64,000 nt of DNA from Opacimonas sp014872805 (GCA_014872805.1 WKFN01000015.1:62001-126000); one strand, 5' to 3'; positions 18,787 to 28,384 are shown, counted from the first letter of the stretch. Made by a program: numbers and translations. The notes: generated from the sequence alone by a model not told the origin.

Positions 18787-19392
18787 ATGCAAAAATACCA
18801 ATTTGTCAGTGCTGCCAAACTCCCAACTCGAAAAGGCGAATTTACCATTCATGGCTTTGTTGATACTGAGACGCAACAAGAACATGTGGCTTTGACTTAT
18901 GGCCAGTGGCAAGCGGATGATGTCGTACCTATCCGCGTACACAGTGAATGCTTGACTGGAGATGCTTTATTTTCAACACGTTGTGATTGTGGTTTTCAAT
19001 TAGAAAAAGCCATGTCAAATATTGTTGAAAACGGCATTGGGGTCTTGTTATATCTACGTCAAGAGGGACGGGGCATTGGCTTGCTCAACAAAATCCGCGC
19101 TTACGAATTACAAGATACTGGCCTTGATACGGTTGAAGCAAACGAGCACTTGGGGTTTGATGCAGATCTACGTGAATACGGGATGTGTCAGTTTATGCTG
19201 GCTCATTTAGGCGTGCAAAACGTCAAACTCATGACCAACAATCCCAAAAAGGTCAAAGCGTTAACGGAACTCGGTATTAATGTTGTGGAACGCAAGCCCA
19301 TCGATCATGGGATGACAGAAGACAACAAGAACTACCTCAAAACCAAAACCGAGAAACTGGGTCACGAGTTCGATCCGCATTTATTCAAATAA
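18787..19392 (+). CDS. ribA: GTP cyclohydrolase II
   Basis: First step of riboflavin synthesis from GTP. 201 residues, typical of stand-alone RibA. Zinc ligands are in HSECLTGDALFSTRCDCGFQ, the catalytic segment is LRQEGRGIGLLNKI, and MTNNPKKVKAL is near the end. The frame stays open upstream into selO, but that part has no RibA character; the ATG at 18787 matches the family N-terminus. No ribB or ribH neighbours here. Confidence 0.96.
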   Translation: MQKYQFVSAAKLPTRKGEFTIHGFVDTETQQEHVALTYGQWQADDVVPIRVHSECLTGDALFSTRCDCGFQLEKAMSNIVENGIGVLLYLRQEGRGIGLLNKIRAYELQDTGLDTVEANEHLGFDADLREYGMCQFMLAHLGVQNVKLMTNNPKKVKALTELGINVVERKPIDHGMTEDNKNYLKTKTEKLGHEFDPHLFK

Positions 19393-19395
19393 GCT

Positions 19396-20262
19396 CTATT
19401 TTGCTAGATAATCGATAGTCGCTGTGACAAACCGTGAGGGCGAGTCAGGATCCATATTAAAATACAAAGAGGGCTCAATAAGCTCCACTTCCATCAATTG
19501 CCATTGACCTTTGTTGTCTACCAAATCAACTCGAGCATAAAGACACTCACTGGGTAAAGCAGTCAATACCTTCTGCGCGACATTAAGTTGCGCTTGAGTT
19601 GCTTGAACCGAATACAGTTGCCCACCGTGTTCTTCTTGGACCCGGAAGTCCCCTGTTTTAGGCACCTTCTTAATTGTATGCGAATACTGCCCATTAAAGA
19701 AAAATAAAGAATATTCACCTTCATCCACAATGGCCGACAAAAATGGCTGGACCATACACTCTGTATTAGCAAAAATACTTTTTAGCTCAGCTTCTTGGGT
19801 TGGCAACGTCGTGGTTGAAACGCGAAAGGTATTATCAGAGTTTGCGCTTACTAGGGGTTTGAAGATAACTTCATCGCACGCAAAATCTTCAAAAAATTCA
19901 TGCAATTCGATACCCTTTAAATTATCTAAGAAAATACTCGGAATGATGGGGACGCCCTGCTGAGAGAGGGTGCGCAGATAGCGTTTATTGATATTCCATA
20001 ACATTAATGGCAACGGATTGATAAGCTTGGTACCAGACTGCTCGATACGTGCCAGAGATTGAGAAAACTCGGTTACACTGTTTTGATAATCCCATGTCGT
20101 GCGAACAATTACAGCTTCGTATTGAGAGTAATCATGAGTAAAGTTGTGCCAAGAGACCGTATCTACGGTAAACCCCTTTTCTGCAAATGGTTCTTCGCAC
20201 AGGCTATCCCATACAAAGAAGTCTTCGAGGTTATCAGTAGATAAAAAGCATAAATTGCGCAT
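19396..20262 (-). CDS. ATP-grasp domain protein
   Basis: A 288-residue protein resembling ATP-grasp enzymes of the DcsG/RimK/glutathione-synthetase-like group. Visible elements: an N-terminal pre-ATP-grasp segment (VIVRTTWDY), INPLPLMLWNINKRYLRTL, VIFKPLVSANSDNTFRV (ATP-binding lysine region), CMVQPFL, EGEYSLFFFNGQYSHTIKK, and MEVELIEPSLYF (metal-binding E/E). Such proteins ligate a carboxylate to an amine; substrates are unknown. It converges on ribA with 3 bp between stops. The broad fold is confident, the activity is not. Confidence 0.78.
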   Translation of the reverse strand: MRNLCFLSTDNLEDFFVWDSLCEEPFAEKGFTVDTVSWHNFTHDYSQYEAVIVRTTWDYQNSVTEFSQSLARIEQSGTKLINPLPLMLWNINKRYLRTLSQQGVPIIPSIFLDNLKGIELHEFFEDFACDEVIFKPLVSANSDNTFRVSTTTLPTQEAELKSIFANTECMVQPFLSAIVDEGEYSLFFFNGQYSHTIKKVPKTGDFRVQEEHGGQLYSVQATQAQLNVAQKVLTALPSECLYARVDLVDNKGQWQLMEVELIEPSLYFNMDPDSPSRFVTATIDYLAK

Positions 20263-20361
20263 GATAAGTCTTTAAACGTAAATTAACAGTTAATTGTTAT
20301 ATGATACACATTAGTTGGTGTTTATGTGTAGGGTTAAATGACAAAACTGCATGTATATGCA

Positions 20362-20396
20362 GCACTATAACGGTGCTTTTTGCGCCTTTTTGGTGC
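20362..20396 (+). promoter_or_regulatory. Two NtrC-like sites upstream of amt
   Basis: GCACTATAACGGTGC at 20362-20376 fits the NtrC half-site pattern GCAC-N7-GTGC exactly. A second dyad, TGCGCC-N5-GGTGCGCA (20381-20399), follows 20 bp later. Paired sites on one face of the helix, about 80-100 bp upstream of the sigma-54 element, are the usual enhancer layout of nitrogen-regulated genes. Confidence 0.7.
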
Positions 20397-20457
20397 GCAC
20401 CTTGACTGTGCAATTGATTGAAAAAATTTAAGTGATTGAAATTTAAGGTTAAGCATG

Positions 20458-20474
20458 TTGGCTCGTTAATTGCT
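20458..20474 (+). promoter_or_regulatory. Sigma-54 promoter of amt
   Basis: TTGGCTCGTTAATTGCT matches the sigma-54 consensus YTGGCACGRNNNTTGCW at all but two specified positions, with the -24 GG and -12 GC correctly spaced. It lies 96 bp upstream of the amt ATG and downstream of two NtrC-like dyads, so transcription under nitrogen limitation through NtrC and RpoN is likely. Confidence 0.78.
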
Positions 20475-20570
20475 TATTCCACATCACAAGATGCGGATTC
20501 ACGCACATCGCACCACATAACAGCAAAAAATGCTTGTGGTTAGAGTAATTACAACACTTAGGAAATCCAA

Positions 20571-21785
20571 ATGGACACAGTCAATAGTGCCGTTGAGACC
20601 TTGCTTCTCAGTGCAAACACTTTATTTATTCTACTAGGTGCCATCATGGTGTTTGCCATGCATGCAGGCTTTGCATTTTTAGAAGTTGGTACCGTACGTC
20701 ATAAAAACCAAGTAAATGCGTTGATCAAAATCATGACTGATTTTGGTATCTCGTGCTTATGCTACTTTTTCATAGGCTATTTTATCGCTTATGACACAAC
20801 TTTTTTTGCCAGCGCGGCGAGTTTGAGTGAAAACTCAGGTTACGATTTGGTGAAGTTCTTCTTTTTGATGACCTTCGCAGCAGCCATTCCTGCGATTGTA
20901 TCGGGTGGTATTGCCGAACGCGCTAAATTTTACCCATTTTTAATTGCTTCCGGATTAACTGTCGCTTTTGTATATCCGTTTTTTGAAGGCATTATTTGGA
21001 ACGGTAATTATGGCTTCCAATCGTGGTTAGAAACTTCTTTTGGCGCAGGCTTCCATGATTTTGCAGGCTCTGTTGTGGTGCATGGTATGGGCGGCTGGTT
21101 AGCTTTGGTGGCCGTTATTATGCTGGGTATGCGCAATGGTCGCATGAAGGGCGGTAAAGTCACTGCGTTTGCACCTTCTAATATCCCGTTTTTAGCTTTA
21201 GGCGCATGGATTTTGTGCATAGGCTGGTTTGGTTTTAATGTCATGTCGGCGCAAACTCTTGATGGGATAAGCGGTTTGGTTGCGGTTAATTCATTAATGG
21301 CGATGGTGGGTGGCATTTTAACCGCTCTATGGTTTGGCAAAAACGACCCAGGTTTTATTCATAATGGTCCATTAGCAGGCTTAGTCGCTGTCTGTGCGGG
21401 TTCTGATGTGATGCATCCGATGGGCTCATTGGTTGTGGGTGGTGTAGCAGGTACGATTTTTGTCTTGTCATTTACTTGGATGCAAAACAAAACCAAGATT
21501 GACGATGTGCTTGGTGTTTGGCCTTTACACGGTATCTGTGGCGTATGGGGCGGCCTTGCCTGTGGTATTTTTGGCTTAGAAAGCTTTGGCGGTTTAGGCG
21601 GCGTATCCTTTATGTCACAACTTATCGGATCACTGGCTGGAGTGTCTATAGCTTTAATCGGCGGGGTATTGGTCTACGGTGGTGTTCGAGCGGTATCTGG
21701 ACTACGCTTGAGTGAAGATGAAGAATACAAAGGTGCTGACTTAAGTATTCACCGTATTGGCGCAACCAACCAAGAAGAATTTTAA
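20571..21785 (+). CDS. amt: Ammonium transporter Amt
   Basis: Inner-membrane trimeric ammonium channel. 404 residues with eleven hydrophobic segments. Family motifs: FAMHAGFAFLEVGTVRHKN near the start, DFAGSVVVHGMGGW (first pore histidine region), and DDVLGVWPLHGICGVWGGLACG (second pore histidine). No glnK partner lies next to it in this window, unlike the common glnK-amtB pair. Expression is probably nitrogen-regulated (sigma-54 and NtrC-like sites upstream). Confidence 0.96.
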   Translation: MDTVNSAVETLLLSANTLFILLGAIMVFAMHAGFAFLEVGTVRHKNQVNALIKIMTDFGISCLCYFFIGYFIAYDTTFFASAASLSENSGYDLVKFFFLMTFAAAIPAIVSGGIAERAKFYPFLIASGLTVAFVYPFFEGIIWNGNYGFQSWLETSFGAGFHDFAGSVVVHGMGGWLALVAVIMLGMRNGRMKGGKVTAFAPSNIPFLALGAWILCIGWFGFNVMSAQTLDGISGLVAVNSLMAMVGGILTALWFGKNDPGFIHNGPLAGLVAVCAGSDVMHPMGSLVVGGVAGTIFVLSFTWMQNKTKIDDVLGVWPLHGICGVWGGLACGIFGLESFGGLGGVSFMSQLIGSLAGVSIALIGGVLVYGGVRAVSGLRLSEDEEYKGADLSIHRIGATNQEEF

Positions 21786-21812
21786 TTTCCTCTGAAATCA
21801 TTTAAATTAAAT

Positions 21813-21872
21813 AAGGCTGTATTGTTGGCATTGAGCTAGTCTTGAAGTTCACTTCGACCAAAATACAGCCTT
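21813..21872 (+). terminator. Stem-loop downstream of amt
   Basis: An 11-bp inverted repeat, AAGGCTGTATT (21813-21823) and AATACAGCCTT (21862-21872), encloses a 38-nt loop that itself contains GAAGTTCACTTC. The right arm runs into TTTT. It lies 27 bp after amt and is a likely terminator, though the loop is long. Confidence 0.55.
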
Positions 21873-21926
21873 TTCCTGCCCCTTTAGTCTTACAAATCTG
21901 ATATGTGTTTATTTATACTTCTCAAA

Positions 21927-23123
21927 TCAGCAGTCCATTCCCGCCACATAGCCACTCGACCACGCCCATTGGAAGTTATACCCCCCGAGCCAGCCGGTGA
22001 CATCAAGTACTTCACCTATAAAATATAGCCCTTTGTGGTCTTTGCTCTCCATGGTTTTTGATGAGAAATGGTCGGTATTGACCCCGCCAATGGTGACTTC
22101 AGCGGTACGATAACCTTCAGTACCATTTGGCTTTAACTGCCAGCCATGAAGCTTTTGCGCGACCTCAACAAGCTGTTTACCCTGATATTGTTTCATTGGT
22201 TTATTATCAATACCCAAATAGGGCAGTAGGGTATTGGCAAGGCGTTTGGCATAAAAGGGTGCCAAAACAGTAGATAGCTGAGCATTGGGTTGGGATGTTT
22301 GAGCTTCAGTCAATACGGTATGCAAATCAGAATTGGGAGCCAAATCAACCGTCACCGTTTGTCCGGCTTCCCAATAAGAGGATATTTGCAGTACCGCTGG
22401 CCCAGATAAACCGCGATGCGTGAACAAAATATTTTCGTTAAACAGGGCATTATTGCATTCGGTTGAAGCATTAACACTGATCCCGCTAAGTTCGCTTAAA
22501 ACTTCTTTATCTTCAGGTTGCAAGGTAAAGGGCACTAAAGCTGCCCGAGTCGGCACCATGCTCATGCCAAATTGTTCGGCGATTTGATAGCCAAAGGGAG
22601 ATGCGCCTAGCTTGGGCATTGAGAGGCCGCCGGTTGCAATCACTAAAGATTCGCATTGATATTCGCCCTGATTGGTTTTGATTTGATAACCTGTATCTAG
22701 CTTATTTATTGCTAGGATCTCGGTTTGGGTTTGAATGGTTGCGTTCCCTAACGCGCATTCATCCAATAACAGTTTAACGATGTCTTTTGCTGAGTCGTCA
22801 CAAAACAGTTGGCCAAGGGTTTTTTCGTGATAAGGGATCTGATAGCGATTAATCAAATCGATAAAATCCCACTGGGTGTATTGCTTGAGCGCGGATTTGC
22901 AAAAGTGCGGGTTTTGCGACAAAAACTGCACATGTGATGCGTACATGTTGGTAAAGTTACAACGTCCGCCACCAGACATCAGGATCTTGCGTCCGACTTT
23001 TTTGGCGTGATCTAATACCAATACATCACGTCCTCGTTGGCTTGCAGTTGCTGCACAAAATAAGCCTGCTGCTCCGGCACCGATAACGATCACATCAATT
23101 TGTTTAACTTGGGTATCAGACAT
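21927..23123 (-). CDS. HI0933/YhiN-type flavoprotein
   Basis: A 398-residue FAD-binding protein of the HI0933/YhiN family. N-terminal Rossmann motif VIGAGAAGLFCAA (from about residue 13), then KVGRKILMSGGGRCNFTN, the family signature, and near the end FIGEVLDVTGWLGGYNFQWAWSSGY, which closes the FAD site. The physiological substrate is unknown. The ATG sits directly after the T-tract of the arcA terminator with no visible Shine-Dalgarno sequence, so expression from arcA read-through would be weak. Confidence 0.92.
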   Translation of the reverse strand: MSDTQVKQIDVIVIGAGAAGLFCAATASQRGRDVLVLDHAKKVGRKILMSGGGRCNFTNMYASHVQFLSQNPHFCKSALKQYTQWDFIDLINRYQIPYHEKTLGQLFCDDSAKDIVKLLLDECALGNATIQTQTEILAINKLDTGYQIKTNQGEYQCESLVIATGGLSMPKLGASPFGYQIAEQFGMSMVPTRAALVPFTLQPEDKEVLSELSGISVNASTECNNALFNENILFTHRGLSGPAVLQISSYWEAGQTVTVDLAPNSDLHTVLTEAQTSQPNAQLSTVLAPFYAKRLANTLLPYLGIDNKPMKQYQGKQLVEVAQKLHGWQLKPNGTEGYRTAEVTIGGVNTDHFSSKTMESKDHKGLYFIGEVLDVTGWLGGYNFQWAWSSGYVAGMDC

Positions 23124-23128
23124 AAAAA

Positions 23129-23150
23129 AAGCCAGTTTTAAAACTGGCTT
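23129..23150 (-). terminator. arcA terminator
   Basis: A perfect 22-bp palindrome (arms AAGCCAGTTTT / AAAACTGGCTT), followed on the minus strand by seven T residues: a canonical rho-independent terminator 45 bp after the arcA stop. The T-tract abuts the start codon of the flavoprotein gene. Confidence 0.9.
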
Positions 23151-23194
23151 AATTTTATCATTGATTGGCTTTGACGCGAAATCAATGTATTCAA

Positions 23195-23902
23195 TTAGGC
23201 GTCAACACTGCCACAGAAACGATAACCTTCGCCGTGAATGGTGACGATGAGTTCGATCTCACCCGGCTCTGATTCAAAGTGCTTACGAATACGACGAATG
23301 GTAACGTCAACTGTGCGGTCATTTGGGCGTAATTCGCGACCGGTCATCTCCATGATGAGTTGCTCGCGCGTAAGGATCTTACCTGGGTTAGATAAGAACA
23401 AGTGTAACGCGCGGAATTCACTACGGGGTAAACGGAACTCGTTACCAGCTGGAGAAACTAAGCAACGACTATCACCATCCAATGTCCAGCCGTTGAATTT
23501 AACCTTGCTTGGCAAATCGTCGTCATCACTAGTATTCGTGGTACGCGATAAAAGATTGCGCGCACGAATGGTTAATTCACGAGGATTAAATGGCTTAGTC
23601 AGATAATCATCAGCGCCAATCTCAAGACCTAGGATGCGGTCGACATCATTGTCTCGGCCAGTTAAGAAGATAAGTCCGACATTTTTGCGGTCACGTACTT
23701 CACGGGCCAGGATCAAACCATTTTTACCCGGAAGGTTGATGTCCATGATAACAAGATTAATGTTGTTATTGGCAAAAAAGTCATGCATTTGCTCGCCATC
23801 TTCCGCTTCATAGACGTTGTAACCTTCAGCTTCAAAGAGGCTTTTTAACGTAGTGCGTGTCACTACCTCGTCTTCAACAATTAAGATATTAGGCGTTTGC
23901 AT
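23195..23902 (-). CDS. arcA: Response regulator ArcA
   Basis: OmpR-family regulator of aerobic/anaerobic metabolism. 235 residues: receiver with the acidic pair at residues 10-11, phosphoacceptor Asp54 in VIMDINLP, FLTGRDND and YLTKPFNPREL; then a winged-helix domain with RLPRSEFRALHLFL, LTREQLIMEMTGRE and DRTVDVTIRRIRKHFE. The ELRPNDRTVDVTIRRIRKH region is typical of ArcA rather than PhoB or OmpR. The cognate kinase ArcB is not in the window. Ends at a strong terminator. Confidence 0.94.
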   Translation of the reverse strand: MQTPNILIVEDEVVTRTTLKSLFEAEGYNVYEAEDGEQMHDFFANNNINLVIMDINLPGKNGLILAREVRDRKNVGLIFLTGRDNDVDRILGLEIGADDYLTKPFNPRELTIRARNLLSRTTNTSDDDDLPSKVKFNGWTLDGDSRCLVSPAGNEFRLPRSEFRALHLFLSNPGKILTREQLIMEMTGRELRPNDRTVDVTIRRIRKHFESEPGEIELIVTIHGEGYRFCGSVDA

Positions 23903-24007
23903 GTAAGTGTCTCTTAAAAAAATGTTATAGATTGTAGTAATATTCGTTATATTAGCTTAAAAAAAAGTAAAAAAACATACCTTTAGCTTGATTAAAACCA
24001 AAGTCGA

Positions 24008-25447
24008 TTATTCTGTTATCATTTGTTTAAACAGCAATTCATATTGCTGGGCTGAGGCTTCCCAAGTAAATCGCACGCGCATGGCTCGTTGCTGAATAGC
24101 ACTGTATTCTTCTGGCGCTTCGCAATATAAGAGTAAGGCTCTACGTATGGTATGTAATAAGTCTTGTGGTTCAGGGGCGGCAAAACTCAACCCTGTTGCT
24201 TCATGCGGTTGTTGGTCCAAGCCAATAACCGTGTCTTTTAGCCCGCCGACGGCTCTAACAATTGGCAAAGTGCCATACGCAAGGGAATACATTTGATTTA
24301 ACCCACATGGCTCAAACTCTGACGGCATCAAGAAAAAGTCTGCCCCAGCTTCGACTAAATGAGCTAATTCGTTGGAAAAACCTTCGATAAACGCAAATTT
24401 GGTTGGATGTACCGCATGAAAATCTGCGAGCTGTTTGCATACATAGGGATCGCCTGTACCGATGATGACCAGTTGCATTTTATGCTGCATTAATTGACTC
24501 AGAATCGGCATCAGATAATCAAACCCCTTTTGCTTGGTTAAGCGACACACCATGCCAAATACAGGGACTTTTGGCTCGATAGGGAGGTCAAAAGCTTCCT
24601 GTAATGATTTTTTACACTGAGTTTTACCAGATAAATCATCGGCAGTATAATGCGCAGGAAGGGTTGGGTCGGTTTGTGGGTCCCATTGCGTATAATCACA
24701 GCCATTAAGAATTCCTTTAAGATCCATCGCACGATTTTGCAACTGCAACGCCAAACCATGACTGCCCAAATGAGTCAGTAATTCTTGAGCATAAGTTGGA
24801 GAGACTGCGGTGATTTTGTCAGCGTAAATGATCCCGAGTTTGAGCATATTTAAAACGTCGTGGTCATGTGCATGCAATTGGTGGCCAAAAGGGGCTAGAT
24901 GGGGGATTTGGTCATAGCCAAACACTCCCTGAAAGGCTGCATTGTGAATGGAGATCACGGATTTGGTGTGCGCAAACACTGATGGAATACTTGCCGCGTG
25001 ACATCCGGCGTTGTGTTGTTGCAAAAAAAACGGGGTCAAACCAGTATGCCAATCGTGGCAAGATAACACATCGGGATAAAATTCAATGGCTTGTAAAACG
25101 TCCAAAACCGCTTGTGAGAAAAAAGCAAAACGACTGCCATTATCGGCAAAAGCCTGATTGTTTTGCGCATACAAATCATCTCGGTCAAAATAATCATGGC
25201 CCACTAAATATACCGGAACATCTTCTAATGCCGTGGTGTATAGGTCACATTGTGAGTGCTCATGGACATGAGTCGTGATGGTTTGTGGTGCGTTAAGCCC
25301 TGCGATGACCTTGCGATAACCCGGCATGATAATGCGAACATCATGCCCCAATGCTTTTAACGCAAGTGGCAGAGCCTTGCCCACATCTGCTAAACCACCA
25401 GTTTTAATGATGTCTTCTACTTCTGATACAACAAATGCGATTTTCAT
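24008..25447 (-). CDS. glgA: Glycogen synthase
   Basis: ADP-glucose glucosyltransferase (GT5) elongating glycogen. 479 residues. The N-terminal KTGGLADV (lysine 15) binds ADP-glucose; SCHDWHTGLTPFF, GILNGCDYTQWDP, GMVCRLTKQKGFDYL and the C-terminal PSEFEPCGLNQMYSLAYGTLPIVRAVGGLKDTV-type segment are all present. Other glg genes are not adjacent. It is the third minus-strand gene of a trmB-rsmC-glgA run, 28 bp from rsmC. Confidence 0.96.
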   Translation of the reverse strand: MKIAFVVSEVEDIIKTGGLADVGKALPLALKALGHDVRIIMPGYRKVIAGLNAPQTITTHVHEHSQCDLYTTALEDVPVYLVGHDYFDRDDLYAQNNQAFADNGSRFAFFSQAVLDVLQAIEFYPDVLSCHDWHTGLTPFFLQQHNAGCHAASIPSVFAHTKSVISIHNAAFQGVFGYDQIPHLAPFGHQLHAHDHDVLNMLKLGIIYADKITAVSPTYAQELLTHLGSHGLALQLQNRAMDLKGILNGCDYTQWDPQTDPTLPAHYTADDLSGKTQCKKSLQEAFDLPIEPKVPVFGMVCRLTKQKGFDYLMPILSQLMQHKMQLVIIGTGDPYVCKQLADFHAVHPTKFAFIEGFSNELAHLVEAGADFFLMPSEFEPCGLNQMYSLAYGTLPIVRAVGGLKDTVIGLDQQPHEATGLSFAAPEPQDLLHTIRRALLLYCEAPEEYSAIQQRAMRVRFTWEASAQQYELLFKQMITE

Positions 25448-25475
25448 AATGTACCTTAACGGGGTTCCATTTCCA

Positions 25476-26489
25476 TTACCGCTTTATACTAGCATAAACT
25501 GAGAATTTATTGTTTTGTGCAATCGTTTGCACATTGCCAAAACATGCTTCAAGTATGTCTGGATAGGGCAAGAAACGATTCGCAACAATTCGTAACTCGC
25601 CACCATTTGCTAGGTGTTGCTGACTTTGTTCGATGAACTTATCGGCAATGCCGTAATCGGTTTTAACCCCTGTGTGAAAGGGTGGATTAGAAATAATGTG
25701 TTGAAACTGTCCTTCGACTTTGGCAAGACCATTGCTAGCGATAACTTGAGCCTCAATATTGTTGAGTTGTAGAGTCCGTTGTGCCGTCTCGATCGCAATA
25801 GCGCTATTATCGCATAGTGTCATTGTCGCATTAGGCATGGTTTGCTTAATATATGTGGCGATTACGCCTGCACCGCAGGCAAAATCTAATATTTTCCCAG
25901 ACATTTTGTTAGGTAAATTGCGCAACAAAAACTCAGACCCTTCATCAATACGAGCTTGACTGAATACGCCGGGCAAACCAGCAACACGCCACGAGTGGTC
26001 CCCTAATGTATAGGTTTGAACGCTGAGATAATCTTGCATGGCAAATGGTGAGATGTCGTCTTTGACTACGCCAACTAGTAAAGCACAATGCTTGGCTGAG
26101 TCTATTTTATTGACACTGGAACAAAACGGCGCAAGCACTTTATCCGCGCTTTTGATACCTTCTTTGTTATGTCCAACCAAGGCAATGTGTTGGCCTGATG
26201 CTAACAAAGAGGCGACTTTGTGGAGGATACATTGCAGCTGGATTTTGTTTTTTGGCATATAGACAATAGCACCCGTGAGCTGTGCAAAAGTGGCTTGAGG
26301 CTCTGGATAGGCGCAAAATATTTCGTTTTCTACGCCTTGCTTATGTTGATCTATAGTCTGTTGCCAGCTGATATAGTCAGTTGGAAATTCTCGTAAAATA
26401 GTCCGCTCTGGCGCGTTGACGAGTAACCATTTGCCTTGTGCAAATAGTTCAGCATTGCGCAAGATAACTTGGCTTTGTGGTGCTAGCAT
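25476..26489 (-). CDS. rsmC: 16S rRNA m2G1207 methyltransferase RsmC
   Basis: SAM-dependent methyltransferase of G1207 in 16S rRNA. 337 residues with a degenerate N-terminal domain and a catalytic C-terminal domain: SGKILDFACGAGVIATYI (SAM loop), LCDNSAIAIETA, and the N2-methylguanine motif NPPFHTGVKTDYGIA. It starts 1 bp after the trmB stop, so the two are probably translationally coupled. Confidence 0.93.
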   Translation of the reverse strand: MLAPQSQVILRNAELFAQGKWLLVNAPERTILREFPTDYISWQQTIDQHKQGVENEIFCAYPEPQATFAQLTGAIVYMPKNKIQLQCILHKVASLLASGQHIALVGHNKEGIKSADKVLAPFCSSVNKIDSAKHCALLVGVVKDDISPFAMQDYLSVQTYTLGDHSWRVAGLPGVFSQARIDEGSEFLLRNLPNKMSGKILDFACGAGVIATYIKQTMPNATMTLCDNSAIAIETAQRTLQLNNIEAQVIASNGLAKVEGQFQHIISNPPFHTGVKTDYGIADKFIEQSQQHLANGGELRIVANRFLPYPDILEACFGNVQTIAQNNKFSVYASIKR

Positions 26490-27206
26490 TTACAGAGCCT
26501 TAAAAACCAAATCCCACACGCCATGACCGAGTTTTTGGCCACGCTCTTCAAATTTGGTAGTGGGGCGGTAATCAGGTCGATCAACGTAGGTGTCGTTCGG
26601 GCTGGTGTTGTGATAGTTGGTTTGCGCTTGCATCACTTCAAGCATATGCTCAGCGTAAGGCTCCCAATCCGTTGCCATGTGTAAGGTGCCACCTTTCGCT
26701 AGTCGAGCATGCACATTTTGCGCAAATTCGGTTTGCACAATGCGGCGTTTGTGGTGACGTTTTTTGTGCCAAGGATCAGGAAAATACAACTGTAATCTGT
26801 GCAAGGAATGCTCAGGAATGCATTTTGCTAATACTTCAATTGCGTCGTGCTCGAACACTCTAAGGTTGGTTAGTCCTAACTCACCTGCATCCATCAAGCA
26901 AGCTCCTACACCAGGGCGATGTACTTCAATGCCGATGAAGTTCATTTCGGGGGCGTTTTTCGCCATCTCTACCAATGACTTACCCATTCCGAAACCAATT
27001 TCGACAACGACAGGATTATCGTTACCAAAGACGGTTTTAAAATCCAGCATACCCATTGTGATGTCTAAACCCATGGTTGGCCAGAACTCTTCTAAAGCCG
27101 CACCTTGGCCTTTGGTTAAACGTCCTTCGCGTTTGACGAAGCTCTTCACTTCGCTGATGTAGACACCGGCTGCTTCGGCTTCTTCGCGTGTTTGAAAACG
27201 ACCCAT
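26490..27206 (-). CDS. trmB: tRNA (guanine-N7-)-methyltransferase
   Basis: Methylates G46 of tRNA to m7G. 238 residues. SAM-binding VEIGFGMGKSLVEMA, then FIGIEVHRPGVGACL, and the catalytic/RNA-binding LQLYFPDPWHKKRHHKRRI are clear; the C-terminal TKFEERGQKLGHGVWDL closes the family pattern. Divergent from mutY (85-bp spacer), an order common in gammaproteobacteria. Confidence 0.96.
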   Translation of the reverse strand: MGRFQTREEAEAAGVYISEVKSFVKREGRLTKGQGAALEEFWPTMGLDITMGMLDFKTVFGNDNPVVVEIGFGMGKSLVEMAKNAPEMNFIGIEVHRPGVGACLMDAGELGLTNLRVFEHDAIEVLAKCIPEHSLHRLQLYFPDPWHKKRHHKRRIVQTEFAQNVHARLAKGGTLHMATDWEPYAEHMLEVMQAQTNYHNTSPNDTYVDRPDYRPTTKFEERGQKLGHGVWDLVFKAL

Positions 27207-27291
27207 TGAATATCTCTTGTGTGCTTTTTGCGGAATATGTGCGTATTATCCTGCTTAGAGCAACGAATGTAAAATAATAAGAGGTGAGGCG

Positions 27292-28350
27292 TTGGCTTTT
27301 GACTTTGCCCAAACCGTGTTAGCTTGGTATGACGAACACGGACGAAAAACCCTGCCATGGCAGCAATACATCACACCCTATCGGGTGTGGATCAGCGAAA
27401 TCATGCTGCAGCAAACCCAAGTGACCACAGTCATTCCGTATTACGAGCGCTTTATGCAGTCTTTCCCCAATGTTGTGGCTTTGGCCAATGCGTCGCAAGA
27501 GGATGTTCTGCATCATTGGACTGGATTGGGGTATTACGCAAGGGCGCGGAATTTACACAAGGCTGCGCAGATAGTACGTGACCAGCACAATGGTGAGTTC
27601 CCTGAGTCGTTTGATGAGGTGTTGGCGTTACCAGGGATTGGGCGATCCACAGCTGGGGCGATATTGGCGATCAGCACGGGTCAGCGTCATGCTATTTTGG
27701 ATGGCAATGTCAAACGGGTGTTGGCTCGGTTTTTTGCAGTCGATGGCTGGCCTGGATTAAGAGCGGTTGAAGACCAGTTGTGGGAATATGCGGAATCGCT
27801 GACCCCAAACGAACGACTGCCGGCCTATACACAGGTGATGATGGATTTGGGGGCGACGGTCTGCACTCGTGCCAAACCACGCTGTGAACATTGCCCAATA
27901 AAGGATCATTGCTTAGCTTATGCGCAAGGTCGCATGACTGAGTTACCAGCGCGTAAACCCAAAAAAGACAAACCCGAAAAATACACTCATGTGTTTGTAC
28001 CGGTATACAAAGGCAGGGTCTTGATGCACAAGCGACCTGAATCTGGTATTTGGGGAGGACTGTGGTGGTTTGATTCACCTGATGGGTTTACTAAACAAAA
28101 CACAGAATCGCCGACTTGGGGGGATAAAGGTATGGTGGCTGAAAACATAGAAAGGCTGCCGAGTTTTCGTCATACCTTTAGTCATTTTCATCTGAATATT
28201 CAGCCTATATTGGTGCATGTATCGAGTATTATTGAAATTGCAGAACTCGATTCGGGCAAAATATGGGTGGATTGGTGTGAGCCTGAGCAAATTGGCCTTT
28301 GTGCGCCGGCGGTGACTATATTAGAATACTTAAAGACACATTTTTCATAG
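27292..28350 (+). CDS. mutY: A/G-specific adenine glycosylase MutY
   Basis: Removes adenine mispaired with 8-oxoguanine. 352 residues. Catalytic Glu36 in SEIMLQQTQVTTV, helix-hairpin-helix LPGIGRSTAGAIL, the iron-sulfur cluster cysteines with spacing C-X6-C-X2-C-X5-C (CTRAKPRCEHCPIKDHC), and a C-terminal Nudix-like lesion-recognition domain. Start is TTG 27292 behind AAGAGGTG; no ATG is available at the family N-terminus (FDFAQTVLAWY). yggX follows after 34 bp. Confidence 0.96.
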   Translation: MAFDFAQTVLAWYDEHGRKTLPWQQYITPYRVWISEIMLQQTQVTTVIPYYERFMQSFPNVVALANASQEDVLHHWTGLGYYARARNLHKAAQIVRDQHNGEFPESFDEVLALPGIGRSTAGAILAISTGQRHAILDGNVKRVLARFFAVDGWPGLRAVEDQLWEYAESLTPNERLPAYTQVMMDLGATVCTRAKPRCEHCPIKDHCLAYAQGRMTELPARKPKKDKPEKYTHVFVPVYKGRVLMHKRPESGIWGGLWWFDSPDGFTKQNTESPTWGDKGMVAENIERLPSFRHTFSHFHLNIQPILVHVSSIIEIAELDSGKIWVDWCEPEQIGLCAPAVTILEYLKTHFS

Positions 28351-28384
28351 TCAGTAGATGACAGTACAAAGTTAAGGACTAGAT

